In this document: positions 1 through 15,566 of the stretch, piece by piece
Position numbering within the stretch: the first letter of the stretch is position 1
How the letters are laid out: each line of letters opens with the position of its first letter
Assembly: GCA_018857735.1 (NCBI GenBank)
Contig: JABMCL010002225.1
Coordinates: 1,341,001 to 1,405,000 of the forward strand
Length of the DNA: 64,000 nucleotides
From: Alviniconcha marisindica
Lineage: Eukaryota; Mollusca; Gastropoda; Provannidae
Direction of reading: 5' to 3'
Translations under genes and position numbers: made by a program
The notes under the pieces: model-generated
Databases searched by the model: none
Seen by the model: only the letters and a program-made list of their open reading frames with translations
Told to the model about the DNA's origin: nothing

Positions 1-1097
1 AAAATTATGAAAAATCAGATGTAGAGCTGAGACACTTATTTGCGTTTGGTTGATTGCATAAAAGGAATGCCTGTAAGAAAGAAAAAATTATAACTCCAGA
101 AGTGTAGATCTTCTACTATAGATAGTTAAACATGCTAAAATGTGTCCATGAACAACATCCTCAGTGACCAAGCTGATCAGAACAAAAAAACTAAGTATGT
201 TCTCCAGTAAGCAACTCATCACATGGGATGCAAACAGGTGGCTTCAGTGAAAATGAGTGAGTCATAAAATGAGTGACCAATGTGTAGTCAGAAGATAACG
301 CTGGATACTTGCCCCACTCGATTGTCAAAGCTCTAAATAGTAAAAGATATTGCACCTTATTTTAGGTCTGAGATGGGGAAGAGCTCATCTGGGATGTCAC
401 CATCAAGGGCATCCTTAGCAGTAGAAAGAAAATGACAAATCAGTATGCAAAAGTGAAGTGGTTGATTTTCAACTTCATCTGGTCTGTTGCCCTCCCTGTC
501 AAGTAGTCTCAAACCAAAATGGACCACAGTGGGGGCACAGTAGGTGCAGATGTCCTTCATATGTTGAATCAAGCAGGCAGCATGGAACACCACCAAAATG
601 ACTTGGCATTAGTGTGGCATCTGTTTCAAAAGGTAGCCTACCAACAATTAAATGTCTCCTTTTGTGGACCTCTGGCAGCAATGTGGTGTCACTTGGTGTA
701 TGCCCTAACCCCTTCCATGAAGTCATAATAAATGTCTGCAGTTGCACCTTGAATGCCATGGCAGGCAAACACACAGACCAAATGGTTATGCACTTCCAGT
801 GGTCTAGGCTAATGAAATTTTGCATAGTCAATGATAGAATTGTATTGCGTACACATATAATTTGATTTTTTACTTAGCGCTACCACATGCTTCAGTGTCC
901 ATTTGTATAAAGAGCTTCTACTTGTTGGAGAAAACATCTTGAGAAGGTTAGTTACTCTAAATAGTCTGATGTCTTTTATGATGCTATTTGTTGCTCCATT
1001 TTGATCTTAAGTTGTACATGTAACTGTATCTTTGCACAGTAGAAACAGGGAAAGTATTGAGATGATTTACAAAGCTTTTTGTTTATTATGTTCATAG

Positions 1098-1199
1098 GAA
1101 CGTATATCGGATCTGCAGAAATACGTAGATGCTCTAAAGCAGGAGAACTCCCAGTTGTCTGGGGATTCAGCCCGGTCAGCTGCCTCCAGTATCAGACGG
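1098..1199 (+). CDS. CEP290: CEP290 exon (34 codons)
   Basis: The exon is bounded by acceptor TTCATAG at 1097 and donor GTAAGC at 1200 and is phase 0 on both sides. It encodes a coiled-coil stretch ([18 protein letters not shown]) followed by an Ala/Ser-rich linker ending SSIRR, which leads naturally into the next exon. It is the least conserved of the nine exons and the assignment leans on frame continuity. Confidence 0.8.
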
Positions 1200-4100
1200 G
1201 TAAGCGTGCATATTTGTGTGTGTGTGTGTTGCACATCTATTATTCTGCCAATGTATGGGACTGGGCATGTGCGTGTGTACATTCTCAAAGAAGTATAAAC
1301 TCTGTGTCAGTCGCAACTCTGTGCTACAACTCTTTCATTGAAAGTTACCTAGTTAATCTTTCTGAACTCTTGACTGTTTACCATCCATCCAGACAACTTT
1401 GCTCCATTCCCGACATAAAAACCTTCCACGTACCTTTCACAAAAACTGAAACCTTTGGACAATGAGCTTTTTCTTTTGCAGGCCCAAACACAGTGAACTC
1501 ATTACCATATGATGTTTGTCACTCAGCATCAACATTGTCTATCAAGCAAGCCTTAAAAACTCATCTCTTCAAACTGCATATGATTAATAAGCGCCCCCCG
1601 CCCCCCCCCCCCCCCCCTCAATATAACTGTAATGGTTGACTGGGCATAAAACACCAAATTACTTACACTCCCCACCTGTGTGTGCATGTACACGTGTGGG
1701 GGGGGGGGGGGGGGGGGAGTTCCTGTGTGATGTGGTGTGGCATGTGTGTGCAATATCCCGCTGTACATTTTTGTGTTTGCAGTGTATCTACTTACATATA
1801 TTGTACAGAAAACTAATGCAAATATTAAACGACCCTACACACCCAATCAGACACTACTTCAATAGCAGACGTGGCAACAGGAGTGGAAGATTTTTACCTC
1901 CGAGAACAAATACAAACTGTTACAAAGTCTCATTTTTACCCTCAGCTCTGTTAGTTTTTAATGAAAATTATACCAGTCATTAACTGAGTGCACATCTGTT
2001 GAGGATGATAACTTTCTAAGGGATGGTTGGGGATGAGTAAACCTAATGAATTTTATTTTATTTGAGAGTTTTTACGTTTTGGTTTGACAGAGAAAGCATT
2101 ATTCAGGTAATTTTGGGTTTGCTATTAGTGTATGCAGATTGAGAGAAAGTGGAGTAAGTGTGTGACTGTGTATGTGCATGTGTTTCATGACTTAAAATTA
2201 TTGAGATATGTTCTTCGTTGTGCGATCAAACAACAGTTTTAATTTCCTGCTGGGATGAATAAAGTATATTGTTATTGTTATTGTTGTTATTGTTATATGT
2301 GTGCTTGGATCAGAGTTTGGTCATGTTCAGTTACTGACAGCTGTAACACTGTGGTTAACACACAGGACAAATATAGTCACTCTAACAAAAGTGTGTCCAA
2401 AACATGGTAGTCTAGCTTTCCTATTTCTTATTTCTTTTCCTATAACAACTATTTCAGATACAATAGCAAAAGGTCAACCTAGAGAAAGGTGGACAATACT
2501 TTACAAGAGAGCCTTGATGAAACCCTGAATTGTGCTGAGCCTAAGCTAACCATCCTGGCCAATACGGCCCAATATATACTCTCTCGTATTTCCAGAATTG
2601 TTTCCCTGTCATGATTCGTGGTACTTACTCCATCCAGAAGCATCAACCGATGACAGCAGTTACTTTGAAAGTTACTTAAAAATTCAATATTAAGGTTAAG
2701 GGAAGTTCAGTCAGTCCAGCCCATTGGTCAATGAGCCCAGTCGGACTTCAGGTGACCTTTGTCCAGCCGGACCTGTCCCTCATAACCATCAATCCCCCAG
2801 TTTGTGTCACCTCCTTATCCAGAGGCGTAAAAATTGTTACCTTCAATTCCCTTGTGATGTACTTGTGCATTCATTACATAAAAAGATGCTATTTTTATGC
2901 TAATATATGGGACAGCGCTTGTGCACTGTTATTCTGCCAAAATGTGGGACTGGGCATGTGTGTGTGTGTATGTGTACGCGCGTGTGCATGCATTCAGACA
3001 TCTATTATTCTGCCAATACGTAGGACTGAGCATGGACAAACCCATCAAAAAATTGTGATGTAGCCACACATCCATCTTTACAAGAAGTGAAAATGTTGAG
3101 AAGTTGTTTGTTAGCCTCCCTGGGGTAAAAACCCTGAGGTTTCTACCCAGAGTTGAGTGAGAGTAGCATGTGCAACCATTTTCCCACACCTGTACATAAT
3201 GTCATACATAGCTTGTATGTCATGTCAATATGTACAGGTGTGGGAAAATGTCACTCTGGCAGCTGCACTCTGACTATGGGGACTGCAATAGTGGAATTTG
3301 CCATGCTATGAAGATTACAATAGCTCAAAAAGTAATCCTGATGGACTCGTGATTGAGAAGTAACATTGCCAGTTCAGTGGCTGTAGCTTTAGTGGTCTGA
3401 AGAACCAATACCATGCAATTTTGCTGGCAGTGCTCAAAGTTTGGTAGCTCAAATCATTTGAATTCTTGGTAAATGGTCAATTTTATCTCCCATGATTCCA
3501 TGAGGAGTCTTGCGAGGCTTGTCAAATGTGATGTGCTGGTGCATTGGTGTTCATGTGTTGATGGTTTTGGCTGAGCAGTGGGCTATCCAAACTGTTTTGT
3601 CTTCTGTCAATTTTTTGGTTCGTAGACCTTTCCTTTCTGGTCATCCCTGCATTATCTCAAATAAAAGTGTTTGTCTGAGGGACTGTTTAATGAGTTGTTT
3701 TCACTTACAATCAGTGAAACAATTTTCCACTAGGAATGAAGTACCCATATATCTGAGTTCTATAAAATATTCCCTCTGTAAGCTACTATAATTATTGCAC
3801 AAATATTCCAGGGAATTGTGTACACTGGGACATATATATGGGCATGTGAAATGGGGAACTGTCTACAACAAGTGTTTCAGTTTCCAGTGGCTTTCTTTCA
3901 CTGTTAAGACAATACATTTTGACCATGACAAAAGCTATCAATTTAAAGGCCAGATGCTTAAAATATTAGCAGAAATTAATGCTGGTGTCTGTTTTACATT
4001 AGTCTGTTTTCTCTTCATTCTTTTTCCTTAACATACCTGTTGTTTTACAATAGATTCTTATGGTCAGTTACAGTTGTTTTTTCTTTCTGATTGGCCTATT

Positions 4101-7100
4101 TCAGTTTTGGTAGGTATTTAACTATCATGAACACCAAGATTTTTGGCCATAACTCTATAGTGTGTTGGATTATTGAAGGCTTTTGCAGGTATGAGGTTGT
4201 TAGAACATGTTTACATTGTCATTTTTTACTATGCCATAGGGGTAACCACATTTGCTGGTTGGCTGTGCAAGTGTCTGTTAAAATTGAAGCCCTTCCACTC
4301 TTGTACTGCAACTAGAATTGACAGCACTGTGTCCAAGGGAAGAATAACTGCATTGTTACATGACACTCTCTGATCACCCAGTTTCAACTGTATACGCTAA
4401 TAGCAGCCTCATTTGGCCATTTTCACACAAGCACATATTCTCACTGCTGACAACCCCCGAATGTATAAAAGCTATTAGTATTAATCTCATTAAATTTTGA
4501 CTGACTTGTTGACTCAGTTACACTGATGGGAAATATCTGAGTTACTTCCCCTTTACTAATGACTTTTGACAAAGTTGGAACTACAAATGTTCAGTTTGGG
4601 AGTGCATTTGTAGAGTGGAAGATGACATGATGACAAAGGATTTATTTATTTTATATAGCACTATTTTCTGCTTCCAAACAGACTTGCTGTGCTCTAGTCA
4701 TATGTGAGTTGTGACTGAATGAGTGACTGGAGTGTGATTTAAATGATCCACCAAAATGGTATACTTACAGTGCTGTTTGGTTGTTACTTGGCTGATGCCA
4801 TGTGAAACTGCTGCCTCCTTGGTGCACTTTCTGTGGACACCATATGAACCATGCACCAGTTTACAGTTTTATTTGAAGCGACATACACAGGGTGTGTGCA
4901 TGTTTAGCTGTAACCTGCCACCTGCACTTTTAGCAGAATGGCTTGTGGGATCTTTTTACATGCTACTGTGGTAACACAGGGGTGGACCAAATACTGAAGT
5001 ATGAGTCAACACAGAAAGTTGACCCTTAGGAAGGAAAATCTGCTGCTCCAGCCAGGACTCCATCCCATGACTTTCTGATCACAAGTCTGGCACTCTACCA
5101 CTGAGCTATTCCTGCTCCCCAGTCAAAAACACTGAAGAAGAGAATTGTCCTCTTAGTTTTTCCATTAGCAAAACAGTTCAGTTGAAGTCCAGGGCTCCCA
5201 TTAGTGAGTGCTTTAAGGGGGACTCATTGCTATAACTTCTAAAGTGTCCCTGGGCAGTTTTAAAGGGTCACCTCTAAACACGAAACAGCTGTTGCACAGA
5301 AGTATAACTACTATTACTACTGCCTTGCACAGGTGTGGCTGGCAGCCCTGTCAACTCTGTAAACATGTTTTTAGCAGCATCCATCTGTCTGTTCAAAATG
5401 ATTTTTCAGTAGCATAATAAGAAAGCAAATATGTGGCACTTTCAAACACAAGATGATTACAAAATATGTATTGATGTATTAGAGCAAGTGTGCAGAATCT
5501 GTGGAAGAGATCAAAACCAAACAGGATGAAGGGAGAAAGCTTTTATCTTTTACAGATAGTAAATGGGCAGTATAAAAAGCTAAGACCACACAAAACTTAA
5601 GTTGCCTTCCTTCAAAGGTGCAAGTTTGAACTAAAACAAATACAATTTTATTCAAAAAAACTTTATTTTTATTTTTTACCAGAGAGCTGAAAATTCACAA
5701 CAAATCTGTTGGCAGTGTGGGCCAAAAACTGGATTCGGCTCCGGGGGAGACTGATGTACCCAATAGGCTCTTTACGAAAGGAGTACCACTTTCTGTCTCT
5801 CCATGTATTTATTTTTAAATCTCTGCATGATTTGTTGCAATGGATAATGTTCAATATACAGACAGTCTTGAACTTTTTTAAATGAATAAAAAGCAACACA
5901 TTTTATAACATAAACAGTTATTCTTTAATAGAACAATATGGGACAAGGAAGATTTGATGATTTTTTTTCTTCAAATTTAAGCTTTCTTAAGACAAACAGC
6001 AGATGATTAACAAATATGTCGAACATTACTATTTCAGCAAGATGTACAATGTTGCTTGTTTCTTGATGAAAATAGTAAATCAATAGGAGTTTTTATTACT
6101 GTAAAGTATAAGACACATAACTATTTCCATGTGAACAGTTTTTGCTGCGTTACACAAAATAGCATGTCTAACTTTGTTGTAGTGGACAACATAACATTAG
6201 TGATACAACTTGGTACTTTGTTTTTCATAACAAAAGAAGTAATACTTTTTATTTAACAAACAAGTAAGTGTTTTGTAACAAACAAAATGTAGCCAGGAAG
6301 AGTGAGTGCAACTTTTGCTGCTTTTGGGTGTCACAGGAAAACACACACGCAACCTGTCGTCCATGCTTTTCTTGGTCATGTTGACTCAGGTGCCTAGGAC
6401 AAAAATAGTTGAATAGTTAACTTCAAACTGAATGAATTAATAATAATAAATCATAATAAATATTACTGAAAAATCATAGCCTAATAAATAATGCTAATAA
6501 AAGATCTGCACCTTCCATTTTTAGAACTCTGGAAGGCAAACAAGACAGGCATGGTCACTATCATTATGTCAAACATTATATTTTCCACAGCTCGTGTTGT
6601 AATCATAATGTTCAACACCTAACTACGACTTTAGCTTCCAGAAATTCAAATTGTCTACCATGTATGGTAATCTGTTTGCAGACATAGTTTGTAAACAAAA
6701 CAAATTTTGTTAAGTGCAAGCAAAAAATGTAAAGAATATGATCAGAATATCCTGCTTATAACCATTCTGCTGTTGAACATTACAATGTCAACACACACCC
6801 ATGTTGTAATAAACTCAGCCAAAACAAATTTACGAAAGCATTTGAACAAACTTCAGATCGACAGCATAACAAAAACTTGCATTGTATGCTTGCATTCCGA
6901 TACTGTTAAAAGATTCAGCATATACCAGTATAAATATCATCATGTAACCGTAAGATTTGACTAAATATCTGATGAATGTTTAATTTATGTCAAATATTAT
7001 GCCTTTTATGGTCTTCAAAAATATAACCACACACCTTTCGCATGTCACAACATCTCGTCCATGCGGCCATGTGCTCAAAGCAAATGACCTTGATGTGTAA

Positions 7101-10100
7101 CATGACCACCCAGATGTAGTGCAAACGCGTGAAAACTTTTTTCTTTTCTTTTACTTGTTTAATACAATGTTGAACGTTATATCTTGCAACAATATTATCA
7201 AGAATGGCAGAATATATTTTTAAAAATATCCAGACATTTGGCAGTAAAATAAAACATTGGCACCTGATGCAGTGATGTATCACAGTAACTGGGGTAAAGT
7301 TTGAGTGAAAGTCAGGTCTTCACTGGACTGTCTATGGATTCTGGTCATGAAACATTTCAACACACATAATGTTTGAACGAGGGACATTTCAGAGCCTCTA
7401 ACTCCCAAAACAAAACTTAGTGATAATTGATTTTATATATTCGCATGTTCTCATCACTACTGTTTATGTGCGACCAAGTGCAAATGCAAAGGATGCAGCA
7501 AACACAATCAGCAGCCACATCATCGACCTTGAGACTAATGCCCCCAATGCATTTAAAATTATTACTGGTGATTTTAATAACTGTTCACTTAAAACATCAA
7601 TCATCAACTATTTTCAACAAGTAAAATGTGCTACACGGGAAGATCATATACTTGACCAGTGCTACACAAATGTCAAAGACGCCTATACCTCTGTGTCTCT
7701 CCCTCCGCTCGGACGATCTGACCATAACATTGTTCAACTTATTCCCAGATATAGGCCTTTGGTGCAGAGGGAACCAACTGTTACTCGCACTATAAAAGAG
7801 TGGTCTGATGATGCTGTTGAAAAACTCAAAGGATCTTTAGACTGCACTGATTAGGATGTTTTTGTCGATTCATCAAATGGTATCAGTGAGCTAACTGAGT
7901 CAGTGTGCGGATATATTGATTTCTGTGTAGAGTGTACAATACCACAGAAAACTGTAAAAATGTTCCCCAATAACAAACCCTGGATAACTAAAACAATTAA
8001 AGGCATCATCAACAGGAAGAAATTTGCGTTCCTAAAGAGTGATAAGGAAGAATATAGGTCTGTGCAAAAGGAACTGAAAGAGGAAATTCGTAAAGAAAAG
8101 GAACAGTATAAAAACAAAATAGAAAGTCATTTCACCTATAATAATATGAGAAGAGTGTGGAGTGGTATGAAGTTGATGAGCAAATATGTAAACGGTAACA
8201 CACAGAAAATCGCCTCGGTGAACACTGCTGGCAAAGTCAATTAACTGAATCAATTCTTCAATCGATTTGAATAACGATTTTTCACAAAAACATAGGCAGA
8301 TTCATGATATTTTTAATAGAGCGTCTGCTGAGTAGGATGACTTTCAAAGGCTCAATACAAATGAGGACGAGGTTCGTTGCGCGTTTCAGCATGTGAATCC
8401 CAACAACACCACTGGCCCAGATAACATTGCACCACAAGTACTTAAGGCATGTGCTGAACAGCTTGCTTACATTTTTTGCATTATATTGAATGTGTGTTTC
8501 TCCACAAATACTGTTCCAACTACTTGGAAAACTGCATGCATTGTGCCTATACCGAAACAACCTGTCATATCATCCATGAATGATCTTCGCCCTGTAGCAC
8601 TTACCTCTGCTGTGATGAAAGTATGAGAACGCATGGTCCTCTGTAAATTGGAAAAGTTAGTAAAAGATTACCTCAATCCATTACAGTGTGCTTACAGGAA
8701 AAACAGGAGTACTGATAGTGCAGTTTTATACAGTTTAGGAAATCGATACTCACATTTAGAAAAAACAGGAAGTACTGTAAGAATTATGTTCTTCGATTTT
8801 TCCAGTGCCTTTAACACAATACAGCCACATCTACTTGTTTGGAAACTTTTAAACATGAAGCTAACGTCATCTGTTATTTCATGGATCTTTGACTATCTTA
8901 CAAGTAGATTTCAATATGTAAGGCTAAATGGATTACTGTCATCTGCTATTAGAACAAACACTGGTGCACCTCAAGGTACACTTTTAGCACCCTTTTTGTT
9001 TGCGCTGTATACAGCTGACTAGAAGTACTGATGAGTCATGTCCTGTAGTAAAATTTGCAGATGATACAGAACTGGTTGGAAAAATTAGTAATGCTGAAGA
9101 AGCAAGCAGATTGAAAACTTTGTGAATTGATGTGATAAAAATTACTTGTATTTGAATGTTTCCAAAACAAAAGAGATGTACATTGATTTTAGGAAGAATC
9201 AGAGATGCCCCAAACCAGTCTACATTAAAGGAGAAGCAGTAGAGAGAATAGATATATATATATATTAGGTGTGGTTTTTGATAGTAAATTGAACTGGAAA
9301 GAGAACATCAACTCTGTGCTGAAAAAAAGTGAACTCGAGAATGTATTGCATGAGAAAGCTGAGATCATTTGGAGTAACTTCAGATACGCTAGTAACTTTT
9401 TATAATGCTGTAATATGTAGTATTATTATGTTTGGTTCTGTCTGTTGGGGTGGGAATATTTCAAAATTAGATAGAGGGAGGTTGGAAAAGATTGTAAAAA
9501 AAAAGCAGTGGCTTTGTGGGAAAGCCACTGGACAGTTTTAAGACTTTACACGAAAAGAGACTGTACAGAAAACTATTGCAAATATTAAACGACCCTACAC
9601 ATCCAATGAGACATCCTTTGATAGCAGATGTAGAAGATTTTTACTTCCGAGAACAAATACAAACCGTTATAAAGCCTCGTTTTTACCCTCGGCTCTGTCA
9701 GTTTTTAATGAAAATTATACCAGTCATTAACTGAGTGTGCACATGCGTCAAAACATCGGTTTCTAACAGAGGGTTCGGGATGTGTCAACCTAATGATTTT
9801 TTTTAATTTGAGAGTTTTTACATTTTGGTTTGACACAGAGAAAGCATTATTCCAGGTAATTTTGGGTTTGCTATAACTAAGTATTAGTGTATGCAGATTG
9901 AGAGAAAGGGGGTGTTTGTCTAAGCATGTAGTTCATGATTTAGAATTATTGAGATATGTTCTTCGTTGTGCGATGAACAACAGCGTTAATTTCCCACTGG
10001 GATTAGTAAAGTATATTGTTATTGTTATTATGCACTGTGTAAAGCGTTATCTCCTCAGTACAAATCAGTGACTGAGGTAATGTTTTGATTCATCATGTAC

Positions 10101-13100
10101 ATGAATGAAAGCATCGAAAGCACTTACGTGAGCATGTCCGTTTTCAGGGGTCAAATTCTGTGGCACTTTTCACTTTCAAAAATAAATATTGCGCCAGCAG
10201 CTCCAGATTTGGAACTCATGTTGTTTTCACTGTAATATTGACCAATTATGAACGCACACACAAAGCAACAACAAGACAAAGTGTTTGAAATGGATTTTAT
10301 TGGCAGCCAACCCCCCCCCCCCCCCCCCAGTTGCACACCTTTTGGCACTATGTCGTATATATATAGAAAGAGAGAGAGCACTGACATAACATGATTGGTG
10401 TGAGCCAGTTCAGCTTAGTGGTAAGGAATTAGGCTGGTAAGCGGAGGGACCTCGGTTCAAATCTGCTTTCTCTTCAGAAATTGTTATGTAGACATTGTCT
10501 TGTGACTTTGTCCCTCACAATTAATGAAACATTAAAATGGCTCTTATTGCTGCCTATCTTAATGCAGGAGTCATTCTGGTGGTGACAGTGTAGTGATAGG
10601 TATGTAATCTACAATCCCCCCCCCCCCCCCCCCCCCCCCCGCTTCCCCCTGTCCCTATAAGCCTTATGGTTTCTGTGGACATTAAGCGCAGTGTTACTTA
10701 CATGATTGGCAGGTGCCTCCCTAATAAACCATACAGTTTCTGTGGACATAAAGTACCATGAAAGAAGAGATATGGTTGGCAAATTGGTATCATGGTCTGT
10801 GTATTTGTGTCTCACTGATGTGCACTAATATGTGTAGTGTTTACTTCTCTTGAAGTTTGGGAGAACACATACTTGTCAATAAGAGTCAGTCAGTATCCGG
10901 TTTTGAGCCAGAAGTGGTACAAAAATTGCAGGCTCAGTATGCACACTCTTGTAAATGTCACAGACCTCAAATAAAGAGTGATAAACGTCAGCCTACAACA
11001 GCAGGTCTGGACTAAAAATATATATAAATCAATAAGGAGACCATTTTTAGTGGTGCCCTGGGGCCCTCCAGAGGTATGTTTTGTGTGTCCCTTTCAGTTC
11101 TAGTGCATACATGAGCAAATGGAACTTCAAAAATGCAAAGAACATCAGCCAAGTTGTGTGTTTTTTACTCTGTTTCAGTTTGGTGAGAGTGGCAAGAGTA
11201 CAAGGGAGCTGGAGAAAACGATAGCCCTGCTGAAGAAGGTGGTAGAACGTGTGCAGCAGGAAAATGAGAAGCTTAAGAAAAGCCCAGGACTGGTCAGCAC
11301 TGAACAAATGGCTTTGCTCAAGAGAGAAAATGAAGGTCTTAAAGTAAGTACTGGAAACTAGTCTGTTATGACATGAATGGCTGAATGGTAATTTTCAATG
11401 CACATGCCATGCAAAAACTTCCACTTGGGAATGTGCATTATCACATCACAGGGGTTGGGGAGAAAAAAGCATAGTTTCACACCTACACATAGTAAGAAGC
11501 ATGCACACGCAGTATGACGCATGTATGCAAGCACATGCATGCCCCCATATTCATACAGCTGCTCACACAGACTGGGAAAGAGTTACAATGAAGAAGTGTA
11601 TTGAGAGTGGGCTGAAAAAAAGAAGATTCTGTTTTACTCAATCTCCAGGGCAGGGCATTGCCTTGGGAAGAGGCGACATATCTGAAGGTTTGCTGGCCAT
11701 ATCACTTTGTTTTACAGTACTTGGGCCCCAGAACATCAAGAAATGACTTGCTTTGTGATCAGGGTGAATGAGATGAGTGTGCAGCAGAATCACCACAGAG
11801 AGATTGAGTGGCAAGTTTTCTTGGACAGAATAAGTGACAGAAAGCAGCTTGCAGAGAATACTATCATGCACTTGCAGCCAATGCAGCTCTCTCAGATCAG
11901 GGGTGATGTGATCCTGTTCTCTGTGTCTCACAATGACCATAGAAGCTGGGTTTTGGACCGTCTGCAATCTCTTGATCAGCATGTGTGGCAGTCCAACTAG
12001 GAATGAAAATACTGAGCATGTTCACTCTAGAGCATAGACTGAGCATGCACCAGGGCTTGGCACACACTGATGTGTTCACACTACACATCTGTGAGCAGGC
12101 TGACATGCCAGACCCTAAAATAATGTCAAGAATGCAGCACGGAGAAGCACTCTTCAGTTTCTTTTTTTAAACTGTGACGCTGATGTGCATTTCTGTCAGT
12201 TCCATACACTTCCTTAAGTACTTTCCCAATCTGTGCAATAAATTATATTTCTCACAGAACTGTCAAGGTTGTTGTTTTTTGGTTGTTGTTTTTTAACTGA
12301 TTCTTCTGCCAACATTCAGTAAGCACTCTCATTTCTTCATCAGGCTAAACACAACCTCTCCCCTGGTCAGCCATTATTAGAAAGGGAGCTTCTGCATCCT
12401 TTCTGTTGCTAGCTAATCATTCCCACCACAGCGAAAGAATTTCAGGAGGCTAAAATTGAACACATGCTGTGCTCAGGTCTGGTCAGAAGCAAGGCCAAGC
12501 ACAGCATGGTTTGGGCATGCTTTTGGTCCAGTGTGAATGCTTCAGCCCAGGCTGAGTGCATGCTTGGCATGGAAAATTTGGCCAGTGTGGATGGCCCCAC
12601 TATTGCAATAACACAACTAAGACAGAATCATCCAGGCTGCTACAGCATTAGCAGGCTTGCATGTGATCAGTGAGTGGACCTTAGTGGACCTCAAGGCCCT
12701 TAGTAACATGAAAACGGGTTTTGACAATGAAGGAAACATGGCAGTCATTGTTATACCTCCTCCACTCCACCTACCCTATAACAAAGGTGTGTGGGGGGGG
12801 GGGGGGGGGGGGGGGTATACGGGAATCATCGTGGCCTTCTGTCCTTTTCTCTATCTTTCCATGTCCATGCTTTGTCCAGAAGATATCTTTTGAACTGCTT
12901 AACTTCATTTAATGGTATGGTCATGCATGCTAATGAGCCTGTGTATCATGTGAAAAAGGGGCTCACTATCACTGCAGTTGGCCAGGACGTAATTAGTTTT
13001 GTAAACTTGTATAACTTCAACATCCACTTTCAAAAACTCCTGTTGGTGTACTGCCCTGGACATGCCAGAGTGAAGGGAAATGACTGAGCAGATAGACTGG

Positions 13101-15522
13101 CGGGCAAACAACCCTCACAGGTGGCTTGCTTCTTTGAAGATCTGAAGTGTTGAGGAGCTTGAGACACTGCCTGCAGCCACAAAGCCAAGGACACCACAGC
13201 ATCAGTCACCAGGAGGAGAGAGGCATGGAATGAGGAAGCACTAGATGATCTTCCTTAATAGGATGAGAGAGGTCCATTGTCAACCAGAAGAACATTAGAA
13301 CAATTTCAAAAGTGATGTTGGGGACACTTCTGAGAGATGGCATGGAACACATATGGGCTTTTCTGAGAACATAAATACCATCTTGACCTGAACTGAACTG
13401 TATAACCTCAAGGTAGCCAGTGCTACAGGCATAACTGCCTGTTGAGTAACTCGTGTCTTATGCTCCACTGACTTCAGGCTGAACAGATTAAATGTCATTC
13501 CTGTCGTCATACTGATATCGGTCTGTCTGCTGCTTGAAAAATGTGTTTCACTGAAAATTTGAGTATGTTTTGTAGTTTCTAATTAAAATAACTAATAAGC
13601 ATTCTTTTAAGCCATTTGTGTGTATTTTTATTTTGTTTGTCTGCTTGTTTTAGTCTAAAGAAACATTAGGCTTGAAACTTGCTTCTGTGCGAGTGGTAAC
13701 TTCCGGTACTGGCCATTACAGATGTTGTTCAACACAGTAATGTACAACTGTGAAAGATACTTCCAGGCAGGTTCCCCCCAAAAAATCAGTATAAAATTAA
13801 AAAGATCAAATCAGGATAACACTTTGCTACCTATTTATATTACAGAGGCACTCACCTCAAGAACTTGCTTAAATCGCTTGTGACTACCAGCAGCGTGAAC
13901 AGATATTCTGCAGGCCCACATGGGAAACTGCATTAGCCAAAACCAACTGTAAAAGCTAGCACAGTTGAAAAGAAGGGAGAGGATTTGAAAAAAATGAAAG
14001 TAAATAGACCAGTAAGGTAGAAATTAGTACAGTGATGGAATTCCTGGCACTGGGTAAATGATGCATGGCCCGCTCCTGGCTTTAGAGGGAGAACGTTTGT
14101 CAGCTCTGGGATCTCAACAGAGGTGACCCAAAATAATGCATCTGCAGTACCCCACTGCAGGATGGCTTGAAAGTAAAAAGTAAAAATCAGAAATTGTCTC
14201 AGGAAAGGTCTGAGGGTTGTAGCATGTAGTCTCAGTGAACCCTATAGTCTCAGAATCAACTTGTTTATGCACATACACAATGCAAATCAGGGCTTACCAA
14301 ACATTGTTCAACATGATGGTAGCTTGTGCAATAAAAAGTGTTCAGCCTTACAGCCTGCAACTAGATACATGTCTCAAAAATCTGAATTGTAGCTGATGTC
14401 ACTAGTGCTACTAAAAACCAGGTCAAAATGCACAGGAGGTTAAAAGGAATGCTTTAGTAATTGGACAGTACAAAAACAAATTACTGAAGTGTTCTTTTTA
14501 AGCTTTGGTGTGTTTTGATAGATCTGTAATACATGTCAGTCTTGTGAAGTCAAGTCTTGGTTTGAAACAACAACAAAAAGGAACTGTCTGCAAACATTTT
14601 CAAGAGACTATTTCATGACTCCATAAGTTTTGGGAGAACTGTCTTGTCAGCTTTGTTGTCTGATAGGTCATGGCTCATGCACAAGTTGACTTTAAAGTGT
14701 TTTAATGAAAATTTGGTGACCTTGGCTGTAGTTTTAATTTATTTACTTAGTATTCATCCCAGAGAAGGTAATGAAAATGTTAGTTTTGACACTGACAAAA
14801 ACTGTGAAACTATCACTAGGCATGGGGGGGGGGTTATTAAATATTTTTATGTGCAAGGCACACAAAAAAATGGTGGCATTTAAAGTGATGCAACAATACA
14901 ACAGCTCTGATTCATGTGATCATGAGCAGCATACAGTGAATGAGCTTGTTTTTCAGGTTCAAATGGATGACCTTCGACAACAGATGGGGGCAACACTGAG
15001 TGAGCGCTACACATCGCAGCAGAAGGGCACAGCAAAGATGATGAATGACTATGAACAGATGCGCAAAGAATTGGGAAAGGTACTGTTTAGGACATTTTTG
15101 GATTTGTTGTGATTTCTTTTTCTTTTTCTTGTAATGTAGGTCTGGTGGTTTTCTACTTGTGGTGTCTCAATGTGGATGCTTAAATTTGATTTCTGTATGT
15201 TAGTGGTTCATGCTTTATAAATATTGTTATAATGTCTTTCAAAATTGACTGCCTAAGGCTTTCCTTTATAACCACCTGATGTATGGGTAGAATAACAAAT
15301 CTTGTCAGTGATGTAATTTATATCATCATAATTATTCAGATTAAATAAAGTCCCACTCCCATAATATATGGTATGTGCCTTTTAAAACAATAAAAGGATT
15401 GAACAAAAAACAAAGAAAAACATGAAAACAACAAAGTTTTAGCAAGTGGAGAACAAGCTTACTAGTATGTAATATGCCCTGTGCAATTCTGATAAAAAGA
15501 ATATAGAAAATTTTATACTATA

Positions 15523-15566
<44 letters not shown>

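Noticed and set aside
5040..5125. tRNA gene on the minus strand
   Set aside because: The head resembles a tRNA but has no acceptor stem and continues into a repeated SINE body.
5669..7283. Several 60-100 codon open readings
   Set aside because: They are chance frames in AT-rich intron DNA without motifs or splice context.
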